Source: Haloarcula sebkhae (GTDB taxonomy: Archaea; Halobacteriota; Halobacteria; Halobacteriales; Haloarculaceae). Taken from it: a DNA stretch of 35,189 bases. Under the pieces are notes generated by a model. The model was not told the DNA's origin and searched no databases. It saw only the letters and a list, made by a program, of their open reading frames with translations. The stretch is from the NCBI RefSeq assembly GCF_014647415.1, contig NZ_BMPD01000013.1, positions 1 through 35,189 on the forward strand, read 5' to 3'. A program made the position numbers and the translations under genes. Positions 7,884-16,069 of this stretch are shown piece by piece. Position 1 is the stretch's first letter, and every line of letters begins with the position of its first letter.

Positions 7884-7893
7884 ATATAATAAA
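7884..7893 (-). promoter_or_regulatory. TATA box deciding the GTG start at 7862
   Basis: TTTATTATAT on the minus strand is a near-ideal haloarchaeal TATA box. Its centre lies about 26 nt upstream of the GTG at 7862 and would drive the small ORF and the multi-pass membrane protein behind it. Confidence 0.6.
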
Positions 7894-8054
7894 TGCAGGG
7901 GGTGTATCTCACTCTCTAAAACGCGGAATCACCCATTGATCGAACCGCAACAGTGCGCCCCAGCTCGCTGCCGGTCTCTCGTGTCAAAACAGGAGCTCAC
8001 ATTTAGTCACTGTCAGCCGGATGTTCGAGTATGGTCACCGCTGACGAGGACTCT

Positions 8055-8225
8055 ACCACGTGCGACGAGACGAACCCGGCGATGTGGGACGGCAACCAGT
8101 CGAGTGCTGGAACTGTGGCTATGCAGTCCACGCAGGTCCGACTGCCCAGACCAACATCGCACTACGGATCCACAGGCCGGCATACAGCAACCACGACAGC
8201 GGTCAGTACAGGCGGTTCATGACTC
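8055..8225 (+). pseudogene. Degraded zinc-finger coding fragment
   Basis: In one frame this reads RRDEPGDVGRQPVE, then CWNCGYAVHAG, and on through ALRIHRPAYSNHDSGQYR. The CxxC knuckle and the acidic DEPGD lead look protein-like, and the start (MVTADEDSTTCDE at 8031) sits in a neighbouring frame, so a frameshift probably separates them. It is the only coding signal in the ~330-base gap 7896-8216. Low confidence. Confidence 0.3.
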
Positions 8226-8555
8226 TGCCATGTCACCGATAGCTCCAGCCATGCCGAGAAGCATGAGTCCGTATCCAGCAAGTCCAGCGGGGATTGATGC
8301 TTGGAGAAGCAAACACCCAGTGAATGCACCAAGGCCACCGATAATAGCCCCTCGCTTCCTCGTCGACCGGGTGGACTCGCCACGAGACAGAGCGAGCCAC
8401 TGCTGTTTGTGTGCCAAAAGCATCGATGTTACTGCACCGTAGAGTGGAAGAAGCGAGACCATAATCAAGTAGTCCGATGTGGCGAACTCTGCTGCAAGAA
8501 CTGTGACTACTAATCCAACAGTCAGTGAAATGGTGTATCGGAGGGCAGTACGCAT
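8217..8555 (-). CDS. Small membrane protein
   Basis: 112 residues with four hydrophobic segments: ISLTVGLVVTVLAAEFA (~9-25), LIMVSLLPLYGAVTSMLLA (~30-48), IIGGLGAFTGCLLL (~70-84) and AGLAGYGLMLLGMAGAIG (~89-106). They are separated by a basic loop (STRSTRKRG). No family is recognised. The charged loop placement suggests four spans with both ends on the same side. The gene stands alone and no TATA box is clear. Confidence 0.65.
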   Translation of the reverse strand: MRTALRYTISLTVGLVVTVLAAEFATSDYLIMVSLLPLYGAVTSMLLAHKQQWLALSRGESTRSTRKRGAIIGGLGAFTGCLLLQASIPAGLAGYGLMLLGMAGAIGDMAES

Positions 8556-8687
8556 AGACTAAATTACAACTACCGGAAACAAGTACGATACGAAATCTAA
8601 GGACAAGTTCGCAAACCCACTGAACAATCGTTACACGCCTTCTCGCTATGACCAAAGCCCATCCGCACCCATACGGCACTGGGACCG

Positions 8688-9518
8688 TCAGGTCAAGTGG
8701 CGATGGGATCGACGAATCGCATGGCCAGTACTCCCGCCCCGGTCCCTCGCCATCACAATCGGGGAAGTCGTACGCAACGAGTTTCGTGAGCTTCGTTCGC
8801 CGTTCTCGCTTCGAGATCGGCGTCTGGTCGCGGCCATCGTAGGCAACAGCTGCAATCGCATCATACGGTCATTCACGGCTGCTGTCCGAATCCGGCCCTT
8901 CCGGCGGATAATCTCGTACAGGACGAGATGATGGAACAGGAGGCTCTCAAGCGCCTGCTCGCGCAGCTGCCGCCGTGCACGGGCAAACGAGTCTGCAACG
9001 TCAATATCTTCGATCGTCGAGTGGCCGCGCTCCTCAGCCAGTTCTGCCGCGGCCCGCAGCGCGAAGATCCCGCGGCGAGCGATCTCAGCCGCGTCGTCGG
9101 CGAGTGTTCGCAACTGCCCACGCGAGATCACGCCGCCCTCCAGCCCGACTCGCTGGCGGGCATCGAGAATGTCCGTCAACTCGCCTGTCGTGAACTTGTC
9201 CAGTTGGGGGCTGCGGTCGGTCAGCCCGTGACGGATACTTTCGTCGACGCGAGACAACCAGTCGATATCGTCGTGGCAGATCGCAATCCACGACATATCG
9301 GGCACACAGCGGAGCACGTCGAGGATGTCCGTCTCGGGCAGGTCGTCACCCTCGTCGAGGACCACGACGGTCGGCTCGGTCACGCGCTCCTGGAGTGTCG
9401 CAATGAGTTCGTCACGAGGCGTGGTCTTCGACGGGTCGGAACCCGGGAGTTCGCGGAGAATTGAGCGGACGATCGTTGCCAGCCCCGTCGACGGCGGTGA
9501 CGAGCAGGTGTGGCCCAC
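8688..9518 (-). pseudogene. Cdc6/Orc1-like AAA+ ATPase, degenerate
   Basis: The frame keeps the AAA+ core of a haloarchaeal Cdc6/Orc1 relative: Walker B TVVVLDEGDDLP (~residues 50-61), a sensor-like stretch MSWIAICHDDIDWLSR, and the lid/arginine region ending EIARRGIFALRAAAELAEER. The Walker A region reads SPPSTGLATIV where GPPGTGKTTIV is expected, so the phosphate-binding Lys is gone. Near 8862-8866 one base is missing: the winged-helix part continues in another frame as YDAIAAVAYDGRDQTPISKR. The N-terminus is also lost. Intact relatives unwind or mark replication origins, or serve as accessory ATPases in mobile elements. This copy should not bind ATP. The rest of the gap to 9926 shows no gene. 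Confidence 0.7.
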
Positions 9519-9837
9519 TGTCGAGTTCGATTAGGACGATGTCACCCACGCTAGGGCAGGTCATGCCGACCCACCCCTTCGTGGCCGGGCGGCTGCGGGC
9601 CTGCATGAACGAGGGTCTTCAGAGCCCGCTCCACAGCGATGGAATGGGTTCTGGTTCAAGTCCTCGAAGCACCCCACACCCCCTTCGATTCCCCCAGTTC
9701 TTCCCGAGGCTCCGAAGCCCGCTTACCGGGCCGCTGGGTGATATATTCTGTTCCTAACGCGAATCGTAACTTACAATGATAGTTCTCACATATTCCGGTA
9801 TTGCCAGCACAAAGTAGGCCACTTTGTACTGGGGAAT

Positions 9838-10003
9838 TGTCAGAGGCACACGCTGTGGTCTGCCGCCGCGTTCGGCGGTGGGCCATCCCACGGATCGAAC
9901 TGTGAAAGACGCCCCAATAGCAATGATTATGTACAAAGACTGTAGTTATTACCGTAGGGTACCAGTCGGTGATCACCTACCCAGTGACCGTGTGCCTCTG
10001 ACA
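9838..10003. repeat. 15-bp inverted repeat enclosing ~136 bp
   Basis: TGTCAGAGGCACACG at 9838-9852 is repeated as its exact reverse complement at 9989-10003. The enclosed DNA has no gene of its own, except that the tail of the PIN/regulator frame crosses its right end. The size and ends are those of a MITE-like element or the scar of one; no target duplication was found by eye. Confidence 0.4.
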
Positions 10004-10331
10004 GCATCGACCGACTGTGTCCCGGTATTCCGTCGCTTTTCGATGTCGCTGTGTTAGCTGTAGAGACATTACTTCTCACCTCCGTCAGCGACGGAACGGG
10101 GCGGTCACAAAGGTCAGCGAGTGTGTCTGCCTGCCGTTGGAGTAGCCGTGTGCCAGCGTCAGTCAGTGTGTACACGTTCGTGCGAGCATCGCCGTCGTCA
10201 GTGATGACGGTCCCATCGACGGTTTCTGCAACGGCTACAGCCTGTGCCTCGCCTGGGTCGAGTCGTTCCAGAAAGGTCGCTACCACTCTGGGCTTGTGGC
10301 GACAGTTCAGTAACGGGAATACCCGCTTCAA
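9927..10331 (-). pseudogene. Fusion of PIN-domain end and winged-helix regulator end
   Basis: The frame first reads RVVATFLERLDPGEAQAVAV, then ETVDGTVITDDGDAR, which is the C-terminal half of a PIN-domain protein (acidic D/E and the DDxxAR box typical of VapC-like or DUF3368 toxins). It then changes abruptly to NVYTLTDAGTRLLQRQADTL, the end of a winged-helix regulator (YxLTDxG wing). The N-terminal PIN active-site Asp is missing and the tail crosses an inverted repeat. It looks like debris of a toxin-antitoxin or regulator cluster rather than one functional gene. Confidence 0.45.
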
Positions 10332-10424
10332 GCACGGTTAGTGCGTTTGCTAGATAGGAGTGGGTTTCAACTTACCGAAATCAACTCTCAGCACACATAC
10401 ATATGGACCGCAGTGTCGGTAAGC

Positions 10425-10646
10425 TCAGTTTTTCATCTCTTGTTGAATATGCATATCTACCTGTCTGAAAAGGAGGAGTGCGGTGAGAAGTCCAGCCAAA
10501 ACAGTCCCGACTGTTCCGAGTAATCCTTCCGTCCCGAGAATGACTAGCAAAACCGCCCCCACGATGGCAGTTTGTACGAACCAAATAACAGCTCGAAGAT
10601 ACCATGATACGTAGCCGTGGAACCAAGATCCACTTCTAGAAGTCAT
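10425..10646 (-). CDS. Small two-pass membrane protein
   Basis: 73 residues from the ATG at 10646 (MTSRSGSWFHGYVSWYLRAV). Two membrane spans (about residues 18-35 and 41-58) are followed by a polar tail (FRQVDMHIQQEMKN). An upstream in-frame start at 10688 exists, but a TATA box (minus-strand AAATATTTATT, 10668-10678) lies 25-30 nt before 10646, so the shorter form fits. The family is unknown. Confidence 0.6.
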   Translation of the reverse strand: MTSRSGSWFHGYVSWYLRAVIWFVQTAIVGAVLLVILGTEGLLGTVGTVLAGLLTALLLFRQVDMHIQQEMKN

Positions 10647-10667
10647 AATAGCGGTGGGTACTCCGCA

Positions 10668-10678
10668 GAATAAATATT
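10668..10678 (-). promoter_or_regulatory. TATA box for the gene at 10646
   Basis: Minus-strand AAATATTTATT, about 22-32 nt upstream of the ATG at 10646. It falls inside the longer alternative ORF and so decides for the shorter start. Confidence 0.6.
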
Positions 10679-10713
10679 TTCTTGACACTCGGTTTTCGTC
10701 GTAACAGCGCTAA

Positions 10714-10998
10714 TATCCGCTTTGTACTGACCGTCCCGGTCACGAACTACTCACCCAAGGCCTACCTCTCTTCCTTGGCGTCGGCGGTGAAGGCGCGGCC
10801 CACTACTGGGACAGCTATGAGTTCGCCGTTGCCGTTGTCGCGACCGACGGCGACGCCGAGAAAGTCCCACTTGCCGAGACGCCGTTTGAAACACTCGCAC
10901 AGTGGTGTGAGTACACGAACAACGAACGCGGCTGGGATATCGGCCCAAACGTCGGTGGGTCGCTCGTTGACGATATCGCTCGGGGGCTGACGGCATGA
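10714..10998 (+). pseudogene. 5'-truncated gene paired with the ORF at 10995
   Basis: The frame ending at the TGA 10996-10998 is clearly coding. It reads YWDSYEFAVAVVATDGDAEK, then FETLAQWCEYTNNERGWDIG, and ends LVDDIARGLTA. It is open back to 10714 with no start codon, then hits a stop, so the 5' part has been lost. The stop overlaps the next ATG (GCATGA), so this was the first gene of a coupled pair. It is acidic and Trp-rich; no family is recognised. Confidence 0.55.
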
Positions 10999-11258
10999 GT
11001 AAGACCGTTCGCTGTACGGTCAAGAACCGTCAGCGTGTCCGGCGTGCCGCTCGTGCGCTCCGGGAGGCTGTGCCGACCGTGCTGGTCGAAACGACGCCGC
11101 CGGTGCGCTCGAAACACGACGCCTGGACGGTTGACGCCGTCCTCCAAGACACCGAGGGCGTCCCGCCCGATGTCCTCCGGGAACTGGCGCTTGCGGACCT
11201 AACGCTGCAGGCGACGCCCACCCAGACTGAGCACCAACACGTCGTGGCGATGGCCTGA
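10995..11258 (+). CDS. Small basic/acidic hypothetical protein
   Basis: 87 residues. A basic N-terminal half (MSKTVRCTVKNRQRVRRAAR) leads into EAVPTVLVETTPP and then KHDAWTVDAVLQDTEGVPPD, ending with LADLTLQATPTQTEHQH. It overlaps the stop of the truncated upstream frame by 4 nt, indicating coupling. A decayed relative of its C-terminal half lies at 28490-28669, so the family is carried by mobile DNA in this genome. Function unknown. Confidence 0.6.
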   Translation: MSKTVRCTVKNRQRVRRAARALREAVPTVLVETTPPVRSKHDAWTVDAVLQDTEGVPPDVLRELALADLTLQATPTQTEHQHVVAMA

Positions 11259-11277
11259 GCGAGACGGCGATGCCTCT

Positions 11278-11287
11278 ATCTTTTTTG
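11278..11287 (+). terminator. T-tract terminator
   Basis: CTATCTTTTTTG with six T (11281-11286) lies about 22 nt after the stop at 11258, a probable end for the small-gene pair. Confidence 0.45.
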
Positions 11288-11463
11288 CTGAGTTGCGTGC
11301 GTACTTTGCATGGGTTGCGGTGGTTCCTGATTCCATCTGCTGACTGACCGCGACCCCGCACCAGGTCCTGTTAGTGGCAGGCCCCACGATGGCGCGAGTG
11401 TGTACTCATAGCTGACGAGCGAGCTCTACTTAAACACCATTTGGACTTCCGGGGGAGGGCTCG

Positions 11464-11505
11464 CTAACCAACACGCGGTGGCAACAGCGGCCAACTGTTG
11501 GTTAG
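11464..11505. repeat. 10-bp perfect inverted repeat with 22-nt loop
   Basis: CTAACCAACA (11464-11473) is mirrored by TGTTGGTTAG (11496-11505). It lies in a ~340-base gap (11259-11600) without a gene, just after a G-rich stretch. It could be a protein-binding dyad, a stem-loop or the scar of an element. No neighbouring gene explains it. Confidence 0.4.
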
Positions 11506-11600
11506 TTAGAGACCGTCATGGCCCACATCCTTCCGTATATATCGGTCAGTACAGATTGTTCACTAACGGGTGACAAATCGATTATGGGGCCGATACAAGT

Positions 11601-11915
11601 TTACCACACGCCGTGCCAGCGACCGTACGCGATAGCGGCAAGGATGCCGGCGACACCAACGCCGAGGTACGTCCCGATAACCCAGAATGCCGCGAGGACG
11701 AGACCCCAGAGGCCTGCAACGACACCAGCGTGTTCGAGATCGTCGATACGGCCAGCCGCGTACGCTGAGCCGAAGGCGACCGTCAGTAGCAGGCCGAAGA
11801 TTGGCTGGATTGCGTACAGGAACGCCCACGCGAGGATGGAGAACGCGACAATCCCCGCGAGTCCGTCGTAGAGGTTCAGAACATCGGCGGGGACACGTGA
11901 TTCCGACGTAGCCAT
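11601..11915 (-). CDS. Small multi-pass membrane protein
   Basis: 104 residues: a soluble start (MATSESRVPADVLNLYDGLA) is followed by four hydrophobic segments (about 20-36, 38-54, 61-80, 82-97), the third and fourth split by a short loop (VIGTYLGVGV), and ends GRWHGVW. The sequence looks like an intact haloarchaeal integral membrane protein. The family is not recognised. Upstream lies a broken gene on the same strand. Confidence 0.7.
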   Translation of the reverse strand: MATSESRVPADVLNLYDGLAGIVAFSILAWAFLYAIQPIFGLLLTVAFGSAYAAGRIDDLEHAGVVAGLWGLVLAAFWVIGTYLGVGVAGILAAIAYGRWHGVW

Positions 11916-11939
11916 ACGAAATCGTACAACTCCCTGTTG

Positions 11940-12677
11940 GAAAACTGTTTAGGAACACGCTATCATCGGTCTCAATAGTCTCAGTCTCACCTTGTGAGTC
12001 TTTGAAGGTTAGCCATAGCGAGTAATCAATCGGAATGTCATTACTTTCCGTATTCTCTCTAATATTCCTAACAATCTCACGTGAGAACCCTAAATGTTTC
12101 ATCACGGAACTCATCATTCACCTCGCTTCGATAAGCGACTGAAAGGGTTTCGCTATGCTGCTCTTCCGGTACCAAACGCTGTTTGAATTCTTCCGACCAA
12201 ACCTCAGTTTCATAAGTGAATGCATCTGTCGTGGGTTCAACAGACGAATGGACGGTTAATTTGTACGCGTCATTTGCGCCACTGTTCTCCACTTCTAAAC
12301 TGAGGTCGTCATCGGTGTTCAATCCCCATTCAACATGGAGTTGTGGGGGAAATCCGTGAAATCTCTTGGATCTTTTCTTCCCTTTCCATGATCTTCTGTT
12401 GGTTCTCTAAAATATCGTTCTGCCGCTGGTAGATATATAAAAACACTGACAGAAAAAGCGACCCTACAGTGTGAATTCCATCTAATGGGTTAACTGCCCA
12501 ATCAGGACTCAGCCAGTAGGCCGCAAGCACCGATAACACTACAACACCCCCAAGCACCCCTAACGGCCACCATTCTGGCGCCCATTCGTTTAGCGCTGCC
12601 ATGAGATTGAACCGGACGTAGGTTTGAGGCAGCGTTTGATTAATCATACGGAGAGGTGGTGATGGAAAGGGTCTCAC
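11940..12677 (-). pseudogene. Membrane-anchored protein gene broken by two frameshifts
   Basis: Three adjoining frames make one protein. Residues from 12677: two spans (WWPLGVLGGVVVLSVLAAYW; VGSLFLSVFLYIY) and a coiled stretch QNDILENQQKIMEREEKIQE. Near 12345 the frame changes to GFPPQLHVEWGLNTDDDLSL and continues with VENSGANDAYKLTVH and SEEFKQRLVPEEQHSETL. Near 12085 it changes again to IVRNIRENTESNDIPI, then SLWLTFKDSQGETETI. The C-terminal part looks like a beta-rich domain facing the cytoplasm or outside. The frameshifts may be real decay or sequencing errors; the surrounding decay favours the first. No family name is assigned. Confidence 0.5.
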
Positions 12678-12919
12678 AATCGAGCACCTGTGTCCTCCGT
12701 GCTGTGTATGCCTTCCCTCCTTGATGACGTTCTTCGACCAACACGAGCCGCTTCTTTAAAAGTGGCCGACAGAGGATTTCGTCAGGCGGGAATCCAGTTT
12801 CAGAGCTGACGCAGTGGTATTCTGGAGGCCCTGCCTCAGCGAATTATGGGGCAGTCAGCACTCACGGAGACCGGATCGGGCTCGGAACAGACCACAAAGG
12901 AGCAGAACTCGTTTGAATT

Positions 12920-13422
12920 CGTCGAATATCTCAAAGAGCATCTTTCGGCGGCGACCAAACGGGGTTTCGCTCTGTCGCCTTCGGGCGGAAAAACAGTTCG
13001 AGGCAATTCTACAACTCGCTGGACCGCCTCGATTCATTTTCAGAGCGTCTGGAGGGGGTTATCCTCCACAACAAAGACTACACAGAGATTATCGACCAGT
13101 ACGGTGATGGGGCAGACACACTCATCTACATGGACCCGCCGTATAAGCGTGGAACTGAACGGTACGACTGGGTGGATTTCGACCCGGGGCGGTTCAACAA
13201 TTGGTGTGTGAAACTGGGTGAGAGCGAAGATATCTACTCCGCCCAATGGATGATCTCGTCGGCATCAGTCCCTCTTTCAATTCAGTGCTACCCGACTGTT
13301 GAGACAGACGTTATACACCAGATCGGAGGAGATGAACAGGTCACAGAAAGCTCACGATGAGCTACCATCCCGATGAAGTAGTTCGGTTCCGTGGAGGCCA
13401 ACAGACGATGGACGATTGGTAG
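12920..13422 (+). pseudogene. D12-class N6-adenine DNA methyltransferase, truncated
   Basis: The frame carries SFGGDQTGFRSVAFGRKNSS, then FYNSLDRLDSFSERLEGV, the segment around the catalytic motif DTLIYMDPPYKRGTERYDW (DPPY, motif IV), and TVETDVIHQIGG near the end. These are features of Dam-like D12 methylases. The N-terminal half with the AdoMet-binding FxGxG motif is missing, and close to the 3' end the frame changes so that the natural end MSYHPDEVVRFRGG, then MDDW, is out of frame (TAG at 13420-13422). Such methylases protect plasmid or viral DNA; this one cannot be active. Confidence 0.75.
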
Positions 13423-13485
13423 GAGGACTCATCAACAGACTATCCACACTGGTTAGAGCCCGAACTAACGACACAAACTAAAACA

Positions 13486-14082
13486 ATGCAAGAACGCCTA
13501 ATTGAAGCCTTGGAAAGTAGCTCATACATTGAGGAAGACCAAGTTTCTAAACCACGGCTACTGGTCTACCTGATGGGACCCTACAAGTCTCACCCCCCAT
13601 ATGAGTCGGCCCATCCGGAGCGTGATGCTGCCACTTCGCGAGAGACGCTTGACGAGGCACTCGAAGGACTACAGGAAAGTGAGTTTGATGCTGACGAAGC
13701 GCTTTGGCTGCTGATTGAATTCAGGCGGAAACTCCGCTCAGAACGCGGTGTCAACGCATTTCTTGCGACAGACCCGGAAATCCCACTGCACGAGATGGAC
13801 GCTGCTACTCAAAATATCGAATACACAAAAGCGTCAGTCGTGACGATTTTCATTGCCCCTGCAATGGGTGACAACCTCGGTGTAGGTATTGAGATCGGGT
13901 CTGTCTGTGAACATTTGCCCGAACAGGAACTAATGGAGAGAGTTCTTTTCCTAGGCGAGGAAAACGTTGAAAGTTCCATGATCGACGCCGTCTCGGATAG
14001 ATGGCATGTGACTGCCGACGAGTTCGAGAATTTCGACGGACTCTACCAAGCAGTCAAAGCCCACATTCGGACTGTCGCGTGA
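13486..14082 (+). CDS. Predicted deoxyribosyltransferase-like fold protein
   Basis: 198 acidic residues. Strand-1 motif PRLLVYLMGPYKS (residues ~23-35), a middle section with NAFLATDPEIPLHEMDAAT (~86-104), then EYTKASVVTIFIAP (~108-121) and GDNLGVGIEIGSVCEH (~124-139). The order (YLxGP, then a polar helix, then a hydrophobic strand ending in P, then a GxxxEIG helix) is that of nucleoside 2-deoxyribosyltransferase-like domains, in which the Glu of EIG is catalytic. Related folds include TIR-like NAD-consuming effectors. From memory similar haloarchaeal proteins are annotated as a DUF family (DUF7509), unverified. It is followed by a winged-helix gene with its own promoter. A role in nucleotide metabolism or defence is inference. 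Confidence 0.6.
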   Translation: MQERLIEALESSSYIEEDQVSKPRLLVYLMGPYKSHPPYESAHPERDAATSRETLDEALEGLQESEFDADEALWLLIEFRRKLRSERGVNAFLATDPEIPLHEMDAATQNIEYTKASVVTIFIAPAMGDNLGVGIEIGSVCEHLPEQELMERVLFLGEENVESSMIDAVSDRWHVTADEFENFDGLYQAVKAHIRTVA

Positions 14083-14149
14083 TTGTCTCTCTGGCACCTG
14101 TAGCGTTTTTCGGTATTAGGAGCCGTCAGGCTTGGCTGAGCACCGGAGT

Positions 14150-14160
14150 AAAAATATTTA
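14150..14160 (+). promoter_or_regulatory. TATA box for the winged-helix gene at 14189
   Basis: AAAAATATTTA lies about 29-39 nt upstream of the ATG at 14189 and gives a short leader. It separates the regulator from the preceding gene as its own transcription unit. Confidence 0.55.
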
Positions 14161-14188
14161 ATGTGGCTCGGATACAACAATAAGATAC

Positions 14189-14647
14189 ATGAGCAATCCT
14201 GAGCGCACTGGAATACCAGATGGTGGCGTGTTAGAACCTGACAGGGAAGAGGATGATGGGGGAGATGATGACGAATTCGAGTTGGACGTTGACCTCCCCG
14301 AAGACAGTATCTTCGACCTTGAGGACTACCTCAAGATGTACGAGGTCGCCTCTAAACCGAAGCAATTCCGGATCATGAACGCATTAGCCGAGGACAACGA
14401 ACTCAGCACCAGCGAACTATCGATGGTTCTCGGTGAAGAGGGCAATGATCTCCACTATCCGCTTCGAACGCTGAAAGAAGTTGGACTGATTAAGAACAGA
14501 CGAAACCCCAACACGGGGACAAAAGAGACATACTCGTACTACGAGCTTACGGACATGGGGCGGGTGGTGCTCACTGAAGGTATCCGAGAGGGGGTCAGGA
14601 TACTGGCACGCGAAGAAGCGGCATTAGAAGACAAGTACAGCAAATAA
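14189..14647 (+). CDS. Winged-helix transcriptional regulator
   Basis: 152 residues. A strongly acidic N-terminal tail (residues ~18-45, EDDGGDDDEFELDVDLPED) precedes a winged helix at ~50-140: PKQFRIMNALAEDNELSTSE, then LHYPLRTLKEVGLIKNRRN and a wing TYSYYELTDMGRVVL. The layout is ArsR/PadR-like. No metal-binding Cys is present, so it is not a typical metal sensor. It probably controls the adjacent deoxyribosyltransferase-like gene or itself. The primase-like pseudogene downstream is in the same frame and begins right after this stop. Confidence 0.75.
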   Translation: MSNPERTGIPDGGVLEPDREEDDGGDDDEFELDVDLPEDSIFDLEDYLKMYEVASKPKQFRIMNALAEDNELSTSELSMVLGEEGNDLHYPLRTLKEVGLIKNRRNPNTGTKETYSYYELTDMGRVVLTEGIREGVRILAREEAALEDKYSK

Positions 14648-14650
14648 AAC

Positions 14651-15852
14651 ATACTCTTCCGATCAATTAGTATATCGGCCTCAAGCGAGAGAACATTTGT
14701 TGTCAGAGGCAGCCCCCTCTTCGCGGTATTCATACGGTCGGTATCAACCGCCATCATTCACCACCCCGACGCCCACCCTGAATTCGAGAAATTTTTCGAG
14801 ATTCCACTGGTCGTAGCATCCGATTCTTGTAAGGCCGGATTCACTAACGGAGAATGGCAAGGCGGCTACGATCCGGAGGAAAACGAGGCCGTTGGAGAAA
14901 CGAACTGTCAAATTCTTGATGACAATATGTACGTCCCGGTTCAGCACGGCTCAGCCAAACTCTGGGAGCAACAGAAGAAGAGCTTCAAGGCCCTTCTGGA
15001 CACCAACTGGGAGAAAACCGCTGAGGAAGATTTCGAGGGAATATACAGTGAATGCAATGTCCTCGAACAAGAGGTTAATGAACTACTAGATCACGGACAA
15101 AAAGACGAAATTTGTTCGAATTGGGACCCCGACCAAAATCTACTCCGATTGGTCCGGAATGCGACCCAGGAAGTTGATCATCTGGACCTGACTGAGTTCA
15201 ACGAAGCAAGCGAATATTATGCTGCGATAACAAAATACGACGCTGATGGGTTTGGTGAGGAAAGCGCAAAGACGAAACTGAAGGGGGTGAAATCCCTTTC
15301 TTCGAAACTGACAAGTTACACAGACCGAGACGACATTCGAGGGATCGAAAGGAGAGCTCAAGCAGACCACGAACCAGTACTATTCAAACTGGGAGGCGGG
15401 GGTCCGGTGGCAAAGAGATCAACGTCAACACGTTGGAAGATATCTTTGAACTCCCCTGCTTCCGGAACATGGTCGAGGACCTTCGAGTCGAAAATGGTGG
15501 GCCAGTCAGGAAGGACCTCTACAACTTTGTGGCGATGGTTATGTGGCTACAAGGTTACCACCAAATATCTCATGAAAATATGAAACGAGCAGTCGTTGAT
15601 AACATCGCAAATCTCTTCGAAAAGAAGTGGGATTGGTACGACCCAGACGAGACCAGCTATCAGGTTGCTTATGAAATCGACCACGGGACTATCGACGGTG
15701 GAGATGCCCTCCCGATGGGGTGCGATAACGACGTTATGAAACGGCACTGTATCGGCAAAGAAAATTGCCCCTATTCGATCTACCAGAGTCTTCCGTTCCC
15801 TCAAGAGATGTACGACCTGCTTGATGACCTGCAAGGCGAAGCTGAAATATAG
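14651..15852 (+). pseudogene. Primase large-subunit-like Fe-S protein, frameshifted
   Basis: Open frame from just after the regulator's stop, with no start codon, so 5'-truncated. It begins VVRGSPLFAVFIRSV, then HPDAHPEFEKFFEIPLV, and reads on to about 15410 (PVLFKLGGGGPVA). There the frame changes, and the end (INVNTLEDIFELPCFRN to EAEI at 15852) continues in the next frame. The C-terminal part has four spaced Cys residues: LPCF, then MGCDND, KRHC, and ENCPYSIYQSLPF. These match the order of the Fe-S cluster ligands in the PriL C-terminal domain (PC, then SC, then C, then CP). Haloarchaeal plasmids and viruses carry a primase-associated protein of this sort. The frameshift should inactivate it unless the sequence is in error. 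Confidence 0.55.
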
Positions 15853-16069
15853 AGCCTAGATTTCTCTTTCGAGTCCAATTGGTAGTGACAGTTCAGTAGT
15901 CTCCACCCTCCCTCTATCAGCATCCATTTCCACAAAGGAATACTCGAAATAGTCGTACCCATTTAGCAGATTTTGGTGAGAGTCTTCGTGCCTGTTGGAC
16001 TAGGACAGTAGAATACTATCAAGAATAAAACAGTTTATCCAAACTATGACTCTAGTGACTGTATCTTCG

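Noticed and set aside
9640-9680. GGTTCAAGTCC resembles a tRNA T-loop
   Set aside because: The T-stem pairs only partly and there is no D-arm, anticodon arm or acceptor stem at the right distance.
12846-13211. 121-codon frame beginning MGQSALTETGSGSEQ
   Set aside because: The methylase coding signal lies in another frame across most of it. Only its first ~40 codons could be a separate remnant.
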